Under the pieces are notes generated by a model that saw only the letters and a list, made by a program, of their open reading frames with translations, did not search any database and was not told the DNA's origin. Below are positions 39,079 to 47,558 of a stretch of 64,000 nt of DNA, piece after piece. Within the stretch, counting starts at the first letter, position 1. Every line of letters starts with the position of its first letter. The stretch is from Actinomyces trachealis (GTDB lineage Bacteria > Actinomycetota > Actinomycetes > Actinomycetales > Actinomycetaceae): assembly GCF_015711475.1 (NCBI RefSeq), contig NZ_CP065027.1, positions 1,798,001 to 1,862,000 on the forward strand, read 5' to 3'. Made by a program: the position numbers and the translations under genes.

Positions 39079-40023
39079 ATGAGCAGCCGGTCCGACGCCG
39101 TCGTCCGCAAGCCCGACTCCTTCGCCGGGGCCACCCGCCTGGAGGCGCAGGGTCTGGAGTGGCTGGCCGAGGCCATGCCCGACGGCGGCGCGCACGTCGT
39201 GCCGGTGAGAGTCGGCGAGGGCTGGATCGAGGAGCCCCGCCTGAGCGCCGGACGAGTGACACCCGCCGCAGCACGGGCCTTCGGACGGGCGCTGGCGGTC
39301 ACTCACGCCGCCGGTGCGCCCGCCTTCGGGGCGGCCCCTCCCGGTTGGGACGGGCGCACCCGCATGGGGCGCTCCAACATCCGCCTGCGCCCGCACGCCC
39401 CCGAGGCACCGCAGGACGAGCCCCGCCCCTGGGGCGTGTTCTACGCCGAGGACCGCATCGCGCCCTACATCGGCCCGGGTCGCGATGAGGGTTCGCTGAC
39501 CCGCAGCGAGGCCGGGCTCATCGAGCGGGTCTGTGCTCGTCTGGCCGACGGTGACTTCGATGCCCCACAGCCCGCGCTCACCCGCCGCCGGGCCGAGCAG
39601 CGTGGGCAGCGGATCGCCGTCGCCCGCACCCACGGGGACCTGTGGACTGGCAACGTCCTGTGGGTGTCGGCCGCCGAAGTGGCCTCCTGGGCGCCCGCCT
39701 CAGCGGGTCGTGGCCCGCAGGGCGAGCACGGCGCCGATGAACAGCCGGGTGCCCCCACAGGGCCGTGGACCGACGTCGTCGGCGTGCTCATCGACCCGAT
39801 GGCGCACGGCGCCCACGCCGAGACGGACCTGGCGGCGCTGGGGGTCTTCGGCCAGCGGCACCTGGAGCAGGTCTACGCCGGTTACGACGAGGTCTCCGCT
39901 CTGGCTGACGGCTGGCAGGAGAGGGTGGGGCTGCACCAGCTGCACCTGCTCATGATCCACGTGTTCCTCTTCGGCGGCGGCTACGGCCCCCAAGCGGCGG
40001 CGGTCGCACGCCGCTACGCCTGA
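39079..40023 (+). CDS. Fructosamine kinase-like protein
   Basis: 314 residues from the ATG at 39079. The sequence follows the ketosamine-3-kinase pattern (protein-kinase-like fold): FAGATRLEAQGLEWLAEA near the start, RMGRSNIRLRP, the FYAEDRIAPYIG block, the catalytic ARTHGDLWTGNVLW and the Mg-binding IDPMAHGAHAETDLAAL. It probably phosphorylates sugar adducts on amines so that they fall off (deglycation). An insert of about 35 residues, rich in Gly/Pro, lies between the catalytic and metal motifs. It is divergent from the AlkD-like gene. Confidence 0.82.
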   Translation: MSSRSDAVVRKPDSFAGATRLEAQGLEWLAEAMPDGGAHVVPVRVGEGWIEEPRLSAGRVTPAAARAFGRALAVTHAAGAPAFGAAPPGWDGRTRMGRSNIRLRPHAPEAPQDEPRPWGVFYAEDRIAPYIGPGRDEGSLTRSEAGLIERVCARLADGDFDAPQPALTRRRAEQRGQRIAVARTHGDLWTGNVLWVSAAEVASWAPASAGRGPQGEHGADEQPGAPTGPWTDVVGVLIDPMAHGAHAETDLAALGVFGQRHLEQVYAGYDEVSALADGWQERVGLHQLHLLMIHVFLFGGGYGPQAAAVARRYA

Positions 40024-40052
40024 CGCCCGAAGCTGAGTGCCGACGCCAGTGC

Positions 40053-41075
40053 TCAGCGCCGGGCCCGCAGGTAGCGGTTGCGGCCGGTGAGGTCTCGTCC
40101 CGTGGTGGCCTCGCTGAAGCCGACGGCGAGCGCCGCCTCGCGCAGTGCCGCCCCCTGCCGGGCGTCGTGCTCCATGACGAGCACGCCGCCCGGGCGCAGC
40201 AGCGCGGCAGCCCGGCGTACAAGCGCGGTGGGCAGCTCAAGGCCGTCCGCTCCCCCGCCGAAGAGGGCGAGGTGGGGGTCGTACCGCGCGGTCTCGGAGT
40301 CCTCCACCGCCCCGGCGGGCACGTAGGGCGGATTCGACACGACGACGTCGACCCGTCCGTTCAGCTCGGCGAGCGTGTCGGGGGCGGCGGCGTCGGCCTG
40401 CACGAGTCGCACCCGCCCGGGTGCGTGCCGCTCGCAGTTCTCCCGCGCTAGGCCCACAGCCGCGTTGTCGATCTCGACGGCGACGACGCGCGCCGTCGGC
40501 ACCTCGACGGCGACGACGAGCGCGATGGCGCCCGAGCCGGCGCACAGGTCCACGACCACGGGGGCACGCTCCTCCTCCGACGCCACCGCCCGGACGGCCT
40601 CGATGGCGGCCCCGGCCACGACCTCGGTCTCAGGGCGCACGATGAACACGCCGGGCCGGGCTTCCAGCTCCAGCCCCCTGAACCACATCATCCCCATCAC
40701 GTGCTGCAACGGCACCCGCGCCGCCCGCCGCTCGACAAGCTCCAGATACCGGCCAACCTGCTCGCCGTCGGCCCCCTCACACATGACCAGCGAGGTCCCC
40801 ATCACGTGCTCGGCCAGTACCCGGGCGTCATGCTCCGGCGATCTCACTCCCGCCTCCCTCAGCCTCCGACCCGCCTCGCGCACCACCCGCCGAAACTCGA
40901 ACCGGTCGAGCGGCTCCTGCGCGCTATCTCCCCGCTGCCGTGCAAGATCCTGCTCGCCGTCACCCGGCGGTTCGGGGGCGGGAGCCCCCCGAAAACGTAA
41001 AGGAGCCTGCGACCAGTTGAGGGGGGCTCCCGCCCCCGAACCGTCCCAGGAGCCGCCCCCGGTGCTCACCGTCAC
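40053..41075 (-). CDS. prmC: Peptide chain release factor glutamine methyltransferase
   Basis: 340 residues from a GTG that overlaps the prfA stop (GTGA at 41075-41072). The SAM motif [16 protein letters not shown] and the catalytic SNPPYVPAG are intact, as is the helical N-terminal domain ([18 protein letters not shown]). It methylates the GGQ glutamine of RF1 and RF2. The first 55 residues are an unusual extension; a 23-bp inverted repeat lies inside them (40968-41043). A GTG further in at VVREAG is an alternative start, but it lacks a well-placed ribosome site. Confidence 0.9.
   Translation of the reverse strand: MTVSTGGGSWDGSGAGAPLNWSQAPLRFRGAPAPEPPGDGEQDLARQRGDSAQEPLDRFEFRRVVREAGRRLREAGVRSPEHDARVLAEHVMGTSLVMCEGADGEQVGRYLELVERRAARVPLQHVMGMMWFRGLELEARPGVFIVRPETEVVAGAAIEAVRAVASEEERAPVVVDLCAGSGAIALVVAVEVPTARVVAVEIDNAAVGLARENCERHAPGRVRLVQADAAAPDTLAELNGRVDVVVSNPPYVPAGAVEDSETARYDPHLALFGGGADGLELPTALVRRAAALLRPGGVLVMEHDARQGAALREAALAVGFSEATTGRDLTGRNRYLRARR
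40968..41043. repeat. Perfect 23-bp inverted repeat inside prmC
   Basis: Arms 40968-40990 and 41021-41043 are exact reverse complements separated by 30 bases. Each arm encodes part of the N-terminal extension of PrmC ([11 protein letters not shown] and GSGAGAPLN). The transcript would form a very stable hairpin just after the start codon. Confidence 0.9.
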
Positions 41076-42163
41076 CCCTGGTCCCCGAAGGCCGCCAGCC
41101 TCTCGGCCTCGTCCAGGGCGATGGCGGAGGCGATGACGGGCCCCAGGTCGCCGTCGAGCACGGCGTCCAGGTTGTAGGCCTTGTAGCCGGTGCGGTGGTC
41201 GGCGATCCGGTTCTCCGGGAAGTTGTAGGTGCGGATGCGCTCGGAGCGGTCCACGGTGCGCACCTGGGAGCGGCGGGCGGCGCTCGCCTCGGCTGCTGCG
41301 GCGGCGGCGCGCTCGGCCAGCAGGCGCGCCCGCAGCACGCGCAGGGCCGCCTCCTTGTTCTGCAGCTGGGACTTCTCGTTCTGCATGGACACGACGATGC
41401 CGGTGGGCAGGTGTGTCAGGCGCACGGCGGAGTCGGTCGTGTTAACGCTCTGGCCGCCGGGGCCCGAGGAGCGGAAGACGTCGACGCGCAGGTCGGCGGG
41501 GTCGATCTCGAGCTCGCCGGGGTCGTCGGCCTCCGGCAGGACGAGCACACCGGCGGCGGAGGTGTGGATGCGCCCTTGGCTCTCGGTGACGGGGACGCGC
41601 TGGACGCGGTGGACGCCACCCTCGTACTTCAGGTGTGCCCACACGCCGTCCTGGGGCTCGACGGCGGTGCGCGTCTTGATGGCGATGCGGATGTCTTTGT
41701 AGCCGCCGAGCTCGGAGCCGGTGGCGTCCATGACCTCCACGGCCCAGCCCTGCCGCTCAGCGTAACGGGTGTACATGCGGGCCAGGTCGGCGGCGAACAG
41801 GGCGGACTCCTCCCCGCCCTCGCCGGCCTTGACCTCAATGATGACGTCGCGGGCGTCGTCGGGGTCCCGGGGGATCAGGACGTTGCGCAGGTGGTCGGCA
41901 GCGGCGTTGGCTGCGGCCTGCAGGCCGGGCAGCTCGGCGGCGAAGTCGGGGTCCTCGGCGGCAAGCTCGGTGGCGTCGTCGAGGTCGGCGGCGGCCTGCT
42001 GCCAGGTGCGGTAGGCGGCGACGACGCGTCCCAGTTCGGCGTAGCGGCGTCCCAGACGGCGCAGGGCGGCGGGGTCTGAGGCGGTGGCCGGGTCAGCCAT
42101 GTCCCGCTCGATCTGGGTGTGCTCAGCCAGCGCCGACTCGGCGGCGGCAAAGTCCTCGCTCAC
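41072..42163 (-). CDS. prfA: Peptide chain release factor 1
   Basis: 363 residues from a GTG with AAGGAG upstream. It carries the peptidyl-hydrolysis motif [20 protein letters not shown] and the domain for decoding UAA/UAG ([41 protein letters not shown]). It is co-transcribed with prmC, which modifies it. Confidence 0.97.
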   Translation of the reverse strand: MSEDFAAAESALAEHTQIERDMADPATASDPAALRRLGRRYAELGRVVAAYRTWQQAAADLDDATELAAEDPDFAAELPGLQAAANAAADHLRNVLIPRDPDDARDVIIEVKAGEGGEESALFAADLARMYTRYAERQGWAVEVMDATGSELGGYKDIRIAIKTRTAVEPQDGVWAHLKYEGGVHRVQRVPVTESQGRIHTSAAGVLVLPEADDPGELEIDPADLRVDVFRSSGPGGQSVNTTDSAVRLTHLPTGIVVSMQNEKSQLQNKEAALRVLRARLLAERAAAAAAEASAARRSQVRTVDRSERIRTYNFPENRIADHRTGYKAYNLDAVLDGDLGPVIASAIALDEAERLAAFGDQG

Positions 42164-42343
42164 GCTCTGCTCCTTGGGTCTTTGAGTTCGTTGGGATTTG
42201 CTCCAGGGGTGCCTGGGCGGGCTGGCCGGTCTCGTGAACCATATGTTCCGGCCTCTTAAAAGAAATAGAGACCGGGGAAGAGAGTGGGGACGCGACGACG
42301 CCGACGGGGTCCGGGGACCAACCGTCGGCGTCGGGCGGGCTGC

Positions 42344-42556
42344 TTACTTGGTGCGTTTGCCGTAGCGGGCCTCGAAGCGGGCCACGCGCCCACCGGTGTC
42401 GAGGATCTTCTGCTTGCCGGTGTAGAAGGGGTGGCACTCGGAGCAGACGTCTACACGGATCTCACCGGAGGTGACCGTGGACTTGGTCTCGAAAGTGTTG
42501 CCGCAGGTGCACGTGACCGTGGTGGCCACGTAATCGGGGTGGATCCCCTGCTTCAT
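42344..42556 (-). CDS. rpmE: 50S ribosomal protein L31 (zinc-containing form)
   Basis: 70 residues from the ATG at 42556, which follows AGGAGACACC; a longer upstream frame is rejected. Four cysteine-type ligands, CTCG and CSEC with HPFYTGKQK, define the C+ form that binds zinc. Lies between rho and prfA as in many actinobacteria. Confidence 0.95.
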   Translation of the reverse strand: MKQGIHPDYVATTVTCTCGNTFETKSTVTSGEIRVDVCSECHPFYTGKQKILDTGGRVARFEARYGKRTK

Positions 42557-42923
42557 GGTGTCTCCTAGCTTCAGAGGGCCCCGGGTCCCGCACGGGGTCG
42601 CGCAGGTGAACCGGATACCAACAGCAGAGGATATCGGCTCCGTCGCCAGCCAACAACGGTCCCGCCCGCCCTGGCGGGTGAGTTCAGGCACCCCAGCAGC
42701 CAGAACTGTAACCCCGACCACATCGTGCTGCCATTGCGTCGCACCAGAACCCACACAGTCGCGGGGTGCACAGGTGTACCCCTTAGAGTGGATGACCGTG
42801 GCTGCCGTTGGCCGCTATTGAAGCCAACTGGTCCCTTCTGACATCCACGTACTACAATAGGGGAAACTGCATCAAAATTAACTACTGGCTTACCGCCTCA
42901 GAGGTCCAGAGAGGAGCACGAGA
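42557..42923. other. Divergent leader region between rpmE and small membrane gene
   Basis: 367 bases. It contains the rpmE leader and, on the plus strand, a TACAAT -10-like hexamer at 42853-42858 without a good -35, followed by the GAGGAG ribosome site at 42911-42916. No RNA gene or conserved leader was recognised. Confidence 0.4.
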
Positions 42924-43160
42924 GTGCTATTGAGATACTTAGAGCGCGTTCACCACGGGACTGTCTTAACGAGTTCTTTTCTCCTTGTGTACCTAGGAGT
43001 TATCTACTACCAAGAACACACAGGGAAGGCAGGCGTCGCGATCCTGGTCACAACCGTGGCTCTCGCAGCATATTTGCTAGTCGGGCACTTTATTCACGAG
43101 GCTCGTACACTCCACCCCTCGCAACGTCGTTCCGTAACGTCAGTAGGTAGCGAGTCCTAG
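42924..43160 (+). CDS. Small two-helix membrane protein
   Basis: 78 residues from a GTG seven bases after GAGGAG. A basic, His-containing start (LLRYLERVHHGTV) precedes two transmembrane helices (LTSSFLLVYLGVIYYQE; GVAILVTTVALAAYLLVGHFI) and a Ser/Arg tail. Its AT content is higher than that of the neighbours. No family recognised. It shares a terminator with rho. Confidence 0.55.
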   Translation: MLLRYLERVHHGTVLTSSFLLVYLGVIYYQEHTGKAGVAILVTTVALAAYLLVGHFIHEARTLHPSQRRSVTSVGSES

Positions 43161-43170
43161 TACTTCTAAG

Positions 43171-43217
43171 ATTGGGAAGGCTGCCCCAAAAGTTTCTTTT
43201 GGGGCAGCCTTCCCAAT
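43171..43217. terminator. Bidirectional terminator between rho and small membrane gene
   Basis: A perfect 22-bp stem (43171-43192 with 43196-43217) and a three-base loop. The stem carries four A/T pairs at the loop end. It lies 10 bases after the stop of the rightward gene and 12 bases before the rho stop codon, serving both directions. Confidence 0.85.
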
Positions 43218-43229
43218 TGCTTAGTGAAG

Positions 43230-45218
43230 CTACGCGTCGGTGTCGGCCAGGGAGCTGCCCTGCGGCGTCGTCTTGGAGATGACCATAAGGAACTCCGCGT
43301 TGGAGCTGGTCTCCTTAAGCTTGCCCAGCACCAGCTCCAGGGCCTGCTGCTGCTCCAGCCCGGTGAACAGGCGGCGCAGGCGCCACATGATCTTGAGCTG
43401 GGCCGGGTCGATCAGGAACTCCTCACGGCGAGTGGAGGAGGCCGCCACATCCACGGCCGGGAAGAGCCGCTTCTCGGCCAGCTGGCGGGACAGGCGCAAC
43501 TCCATGTTGCCGGTGCCCTTGAACTCCTCAAAGATCACCTCGTCCATCTTGGAGCCGGTCTCCACCAAGGCAGTGGCCAGGATGGTCAGGGAGCCGCCGT
43601 TCTCAATGTTGCGGGCGGCCCCGAAGAAGCGCTTAGGCGGGTACAGGGCGGAGGCATCCACACCACCGGACAGAATGCGCCCGCTGACCGGGGCGGCCAA
43701 GTTGTAGGCGCGCCCCAGGCGGGTGATGGAGTCCAGCAGCACCACCACGTCCTGCCCCAGCTCCACCAGGCGCTTAGCCCGCTCGATAGCCAGCTCGGCC
43801 ACGGTAGTGTGGTCGGAGGCCGGCCGGTCAAAGGTGGAGGCAATGACCTCACCCTTGACGGTGCGCTGCATGTCGGTGACCTCCTCGGGGCGCTCGTCCA
43901 CGAGCACCACCATGAGGTGCACCTCCGGGTTGTTAATGGCGATGGCGTTGGCGATCTGCTGCAGCACGATCGTCTTACCGGCTTTAGGCGGGGAGACGAT
44001 CAGGCCACGCTGGCCCTTACCGATCGGGGAGACCAGGTCGATGATGCGCGGGGTCAGGGCCTTAGGGGTGGTCTCCAGGCGCAGCTGCTCCTGGGGGTAC
44101 AGGGGCGTGAGCTTGGTGAAGTCCGGGCGGCGCTTGGCCCGCTCCGGCTCCATACCGTTGACCGTGTCCACGCTGACCAGCGGGTTGTACTTGATACGCC
44201 CGGCGGCCCGGTTGCGGCGCCCCTGGCGCCCGGCGCCCCGGTGCGGCTGCTCCGGCTCCCCACCCTCGCGCACCCACCCGGTGATAGCGTCCCCGGGGCG
44301 CAGGCCATAATTCTTAATCTGCTGCTGGGTGACGTAGACGTCCTTAGGGCCGGGCAGGTAGCCGGAGGTGCGCAGGTAGGCGTGATTGGAATCGGAAGCG
44401 TCCAGGATGCCCGCCACCGGCAGGATCACCTCGTCCTCCCGGGGGGCACGCTGGCCGCTGTCCTGGTGGTGCTGGCTACCGCTGTTCTGGTTGTTGTTCT
44501 GGCCGTTCTGGCGCTCGTCACGGCCACGACGGCGCCCACGGCGGCGGCGCCCGGAGCGACCCTCCTCCTCCCAGTCGTCCCGCTGTCCGCCCTGGCGTGA
44601 CTCACTGGGTCCAACCACGGGGGTGCCGGTGGCGTCGGCCAAATCCCGCATGAGAGCAGCCTTGGCATCCTCATGCTCGGGGACACCCTCCTGGCTGCCC
44701 TCCACCTGGGTCCGACGACGGGCGCGACGCGGCCCCTCCTGGCGGCCGTTGAGGTTATCCTCGCTGCGCTGGCGGGACTCACCGCGCTCGCTCCAGTCGT
44801 TGCGTTCGGAACGGTCAGAGCGCTCAGTACGCTGGCGCCGCTCGGCCTTAGTCGCGTCTTCCTCGCCGCGCTCACGCTCAGCATGAGGCTCGGGAAGCTC
44901 TAGGAGGGGTGCGGCCGTGGGGGCGCCAGCGGCGGCGGTCACGCGGCGACGCCGTCCGCGCCCTGTGGGGGCGACCGCAGCAGGGGCAGTCTCAGGGGCA
45001 GCCTCTGGCGTGGCGGCGGGTTCGGGCACAGCCGGGGCTTCGGCGGTGGGGGAAGCCTCACGCCTGGGGGCGTCACCACGGGCCTCCTTGATGGAGGCCA
45101 CCAGGTCGCTCTTACGCATGCGGGAGATGCCTTTCAGCCCCATGCTGGCGGCGAGTGCCTGAAGGTCAGCCAGGCGCATGGTGGTGAGGGAGGCGGTGTT
45201 GGCAGAGGTCTCGGTCAC
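43230..45218 (-). CDS. rho: Transcription termination factor Rho
   Basis: 662 residues. A Rho_N (SAP-like) domain opens the protein (MRLADLQALAASMGLKGISR), followed by an insert of about 200 residues rich in Arg, Glu, Asn and Gln. Such low-complexity inserts are typical of actinobacterial Rho and bind RNA. Then come the S1-like RNA-binding domain (GYLPGPKDVYVTQQQIKNYG) and the ATPase core with PIGKGQRGLIVSPPKAGKT, VLLDSITRLGRAYN and GGSLTILATALVETGSKMD. It translocates along RNA and ends transcription. The GTG start follows AAGGATCC. Confidence 0.96.
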   Translation of the reverse strand: MTETSANTASLTTMRLADLQALAASMGLKGISRMRKSDLVASIKEARGDAPRREASPTAEAPAVPEPAATPEAAPETAPAAVAPTGRGRRRRVTAAAGAPTAAPLLELPEPHAERERGEEDATKAERRQRTERSDRSERNDWSERGESRQRSEDNLNGRQEGPRRARRRTQVEGSQEGVPEHEDAKAALMRDLADATGTPVVGPSESRQGGQRDDWEEEGRSGRRRRGRRRGRDERQNGQNNNQNSGSQHHQDSGQRAPREDEVILPVAGILDASDSNHAYLRTSGYLPGPKDVYVTQQQIKNYGLRPGDAITGWVREGGEPEQPHRGAGRQGRRNRAAGRIKYNPLVSVDTVNGMEPERAKRRPDFTKLTPLYPQEQLRLETTPKALTPRIIDLVSPIGKGQRGLIVSPPKAGKTIVLQQIANAIAINNPEVHLMVVLVDERPEEVTDMQRTVKGEVIASTFDRPASDHTTVAELAIERAKRLVELGQDVVVLLDSITRLGRAYNLAAPVSGRILSGGVDASALYPPKRFFGAARNIENGGSLTILATALVETGSKMDEVIFEEFKGTGNMELRLSRQLAEKRLFPAVDVAASSTRREEFLIDPAQLKIMWRLRRLFTGLEQQQALELVLGKLKETSSNAEFLMVISKTTPQGSSLADTDA

Positions 45219-45459
45219 GAGGATCCTTACAGTGTGCTTCTAGTCCGGCAGATCCGGTTGCGTAGGGAGGGACCGTCCGGATAAGTCACGGGACAGGTCC
45301 TGCACAGCGGGAGTCCGGGGCTGGGCCACCGATCCGAGGCTGATGCTGGCGCGGGCCACTGCGGACCCGACGTCGCCGTAACTCTAGCAGCCTACCGGGG
45401 TTGAACGCATCCAAGGTGCGATAAATACTCCCCGCTGCCCCCGCACGAAGCCACCAAGC

Positions 45460-46536
45460 TCAGAATCCGCCCAGCAATAGCACCCCTACCAGGGCTCCAC
45501 TCACCACTGCCACAGCCAAGGTCAACGGCACGAAGCGCAGCACAAACCCCCACCCCCAGGCGCCATGTTGCATAGCGATGAGCTTCAGGTCCACCATGGG
45601 GCCAACCACCAGGAACACGAGCTGCGCCGTCGGAGAGACCCCGCTGAATGACGCCGCCACGAAGGCGTCCGCCTCCGAGCACAAGCTGAGCAGCACCGCG
45701 AGCGCCGCCATCACCAGGACGGCCGCCACCGGGTGCTGGTCCAGGACCGCGAACCAGGCGCCCGGCACCACCACCTTGATAAGGGCCGCGACCATGGCCC
45801 CGGCTGCCAGGTAGCCGCTGGCGTTCATGAGATCGTGGACGGCGCTCGCTCGAAAGACCTCCGCCCGGCTGGCTCCCCCGCGCTCGTGGGGGCTCACTCG
45901 CCCAGCTGGTGCCTCCTGCCGGAGCGCCAGCCACACCCAGCCGACCACCACGGCTGCCAGCAGTGAGGCTACTAGGCGCACCCACACCATAACTGGGTTG
46001 CCAGTAAAGGCGACGGCGGTTGCCACCAACACGACGGGGTTGACGGCGGGGCTGGCCAGTAGGAAGGCGTAGGCAGCGGCCGGGGGCAGCCCACGCCGGA
46101 TCAGGGACTGGGCCACGGGCACTGAGGCGCACTCGCAGCCGGGCAGAAGCATGCCGCAGACGGCGGCCGTGGGCACGGCCAGGGCTCGGTTGCTTGGGGT
46201 CAGGCGTTGCAGCAGACTTTGGGGCACCAGGGCGGATATGAGTGCGGAAACCAGCACCCCCAGGACCAGGAAGGGCAGGGCCTGCAGGGTGATGGCAATG
46301 GTGATGGTGGCCCAGGACTCGACGACGCCGTTGAGGTCGATGAGCTGCCCGCGCCAGCGCAGGGCCCCCAGACAGAGGGCCACCAGGGCCAGGGCGATGG
46401 CAGGCAAGTACCAGCGGCCGGAGGCGGCACGCATAGCGGCATCGAGCTGCCTGACGTCGATATCGACGTCGTGGCTGGTGGCAGGTCCAGCGCCGTCATG
46501 CTGGGCGGCAGGCCCAGTGGTTGGCTGACTCATCAC
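45460..46536 (-). CDS. DUF318/YraQ-type permease
   Basis: 358 residues with about eight helices. Diagnostic segments are LLPGCECASVPVAQSLIRRGLPPAAAYAFLLASPAVNPVV, in the middle, and FVAASFSGVSPTAQLVFLVVGPMVDLK near the end; the Pro-Gly-Cys-Glu-Cys loop is typical. Its ATG overlaps the stop of the TIGR03943 gene (46533-46536). These two families occur together in many bacteria and are thought to form a transporter, with substrate unknown (metals or metalloids have been suggested). Confidence 0.82.
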   Translation of the reverse strand: MMSQPTTGPAAQHDGAGPATSHDVDIDVRQLDAAMRAASGRWYLPAIALALVALCLGALRWRGQLIDLNGVVESWATITIAITLQALPFLVLGVLVSALISALVPQSLLQRLTPSNRALAVPTAAVCGMLLPGCECASVPVAQSLIRRGLPPAAAYAFLLASPAVNPVVLVATAVAFTGNPVMVWVRLVASLLAAVVVGWVWLALRQEAPAGRVSPHERGGASRAEVFRASAVHDLMNASGYLAAGAMVAALIKVVVPGAWFAVLDQHPVAAVLVMAALAVLLSLCSEADAFVAASFSGVSPTAQLVFLVVGPMVDLKLIAMQHGAWGWGFVLRFVPLTLAVAVVSGALVGVLLLGGF

Positions 46537-47342
46537 AGGTAGGGCGTCTCCGGCTGGGGCACGGCGTCGAGCTTAGTGACCTGCAGAACCGGCACCTCAG
46601 AACCAGGGCTGACCTGGACGACGCCGGTTACCTCGTACCACTGGTCGATCTGCAGCTCCTGGGTCAACCCGGTTAGCACGGTTTGGAAGGGAACCGCGTC
46701 AGCAGCGCAGCAGTAGATCTTGAAGCGACCCAGCCGCCAGCCGCCGTCAGGACCGGGGCTGGCGAAGCCCAGCACCTTGATCGTGCGCCCCTCCAGCTGG
46801 GGTTTGGAGCCGATGGTGTAGCGGTCGGAGAGCTCGTCCAGGCCGAGCGGATTGACGGTGCCCAGGGGCAGGATGGAGAAGGCAGCGGTGCCGTCAGGGT
46901 TGGTGCCCAGGAGTTTGGCGGCACGCCCCTGGGAGCTCTGCTTGGCGGTGGTGGAGACCGTGCCCCCGGAGCCGCCCGCCACCGCCGTCGAGGACATAAG
47001 TGCAGCACCTAGCGGGCTGGGGGCACAGACGACCGCCAGGACCACGGGCACGAGCACCAGCCAGGAACTAGGCCGCATGGGCGCATGGGCGCTTAAGACG
47101 GCGGGCTGGTCCAGATCCACCAGGGTCCACATTGCCAGCACAATCAACACTAGGGCGGTGAGCAGCATGAGGGGCTGAAAGTAGGGTTGCAGATAGAAGT
47201 TGAGCCTGCCAGTAAGCACCAGCACCAGGGCCACAAACCCTGCCACCATCATGATCGTGGCAGCCACCGTGTTCCGCCGGGCACTGCGGCGCAGGGACGA
47301 CACCGTCGGCACGGTGGGCGGCTGAGGTTGCTGCTCGCTCAC
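46533..47342 (-). CDS. TIGR03943-family membrane protein
   Basis: 269 residues from a GTG at 47342 with AGGAAGG upstream; the 48 codons before it are noncoding in style. Three helices at about 25-120 are followed by an exported domain with FKIYCCAADAVPF, whose paired cysteines are a family hallmark, and the OB-like LQIDQWYEVTGVVQV. It is the partner of the downstream permease and may bring the substrate to it. Confidence 0.78.
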   Translation of the reverse strand: MSEQQPQPPTVPTVSSLRRSARRNTVAATIMMVAGFVALVLVLTGRLNFYLQPYFQPLMLLTALVLIVLAMWTLVDLDQPAVLSAHAPMRPSSWLVLVPVVLAVVCAPSPLGAALMSSTAVAGGSGGTVSTTAKQSSQGRAAKLLGTNPDGTAAFSILPLGTVNPLGLDELSDRYTIGSKPQLEGRTIKVLGFASPGPDGGWRLGRFKIYCCAADAVPFQTVLTGLTQELQIDQWYEVTGVVQVSPGSEVPVLQVTKLDAVPQPETPYL

Positions 47343-47558
47343 GACGTCCTTCCTGCTGGGTAGGGTCAGGCTGCGGGAGGCTCGGGCGCCGACGGGACCG
47401 TGCGTGGCGCCTACCAAAAGGTTATCCCGACATCTAGGTCTTGCTGCCCGGAGGTGCCGTGAGGGAATACGCCAAAAGACACCCAACCACAGGACCCAAG
47501 TCCTAGATTGTTCGGGTAGTCATATTGGTGCCTATCCACCCTGAGGAGAGACGCAGCC

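Noticed and set aside
38967-39302. 112-residue N-terminal extension of the AlkD-like protein
   Set aside because: Low-complexity residues, overlap with the divergent fructosamine-kinase-like start, and a good ATG with AAGG at 38966.
43224-44600. 458-codon rightward reading frame opposite rho
   Set aside because: It is a mirror of the rho codons on the other strand, rich in Gly/His/Leu, with no domain or ribosome site.
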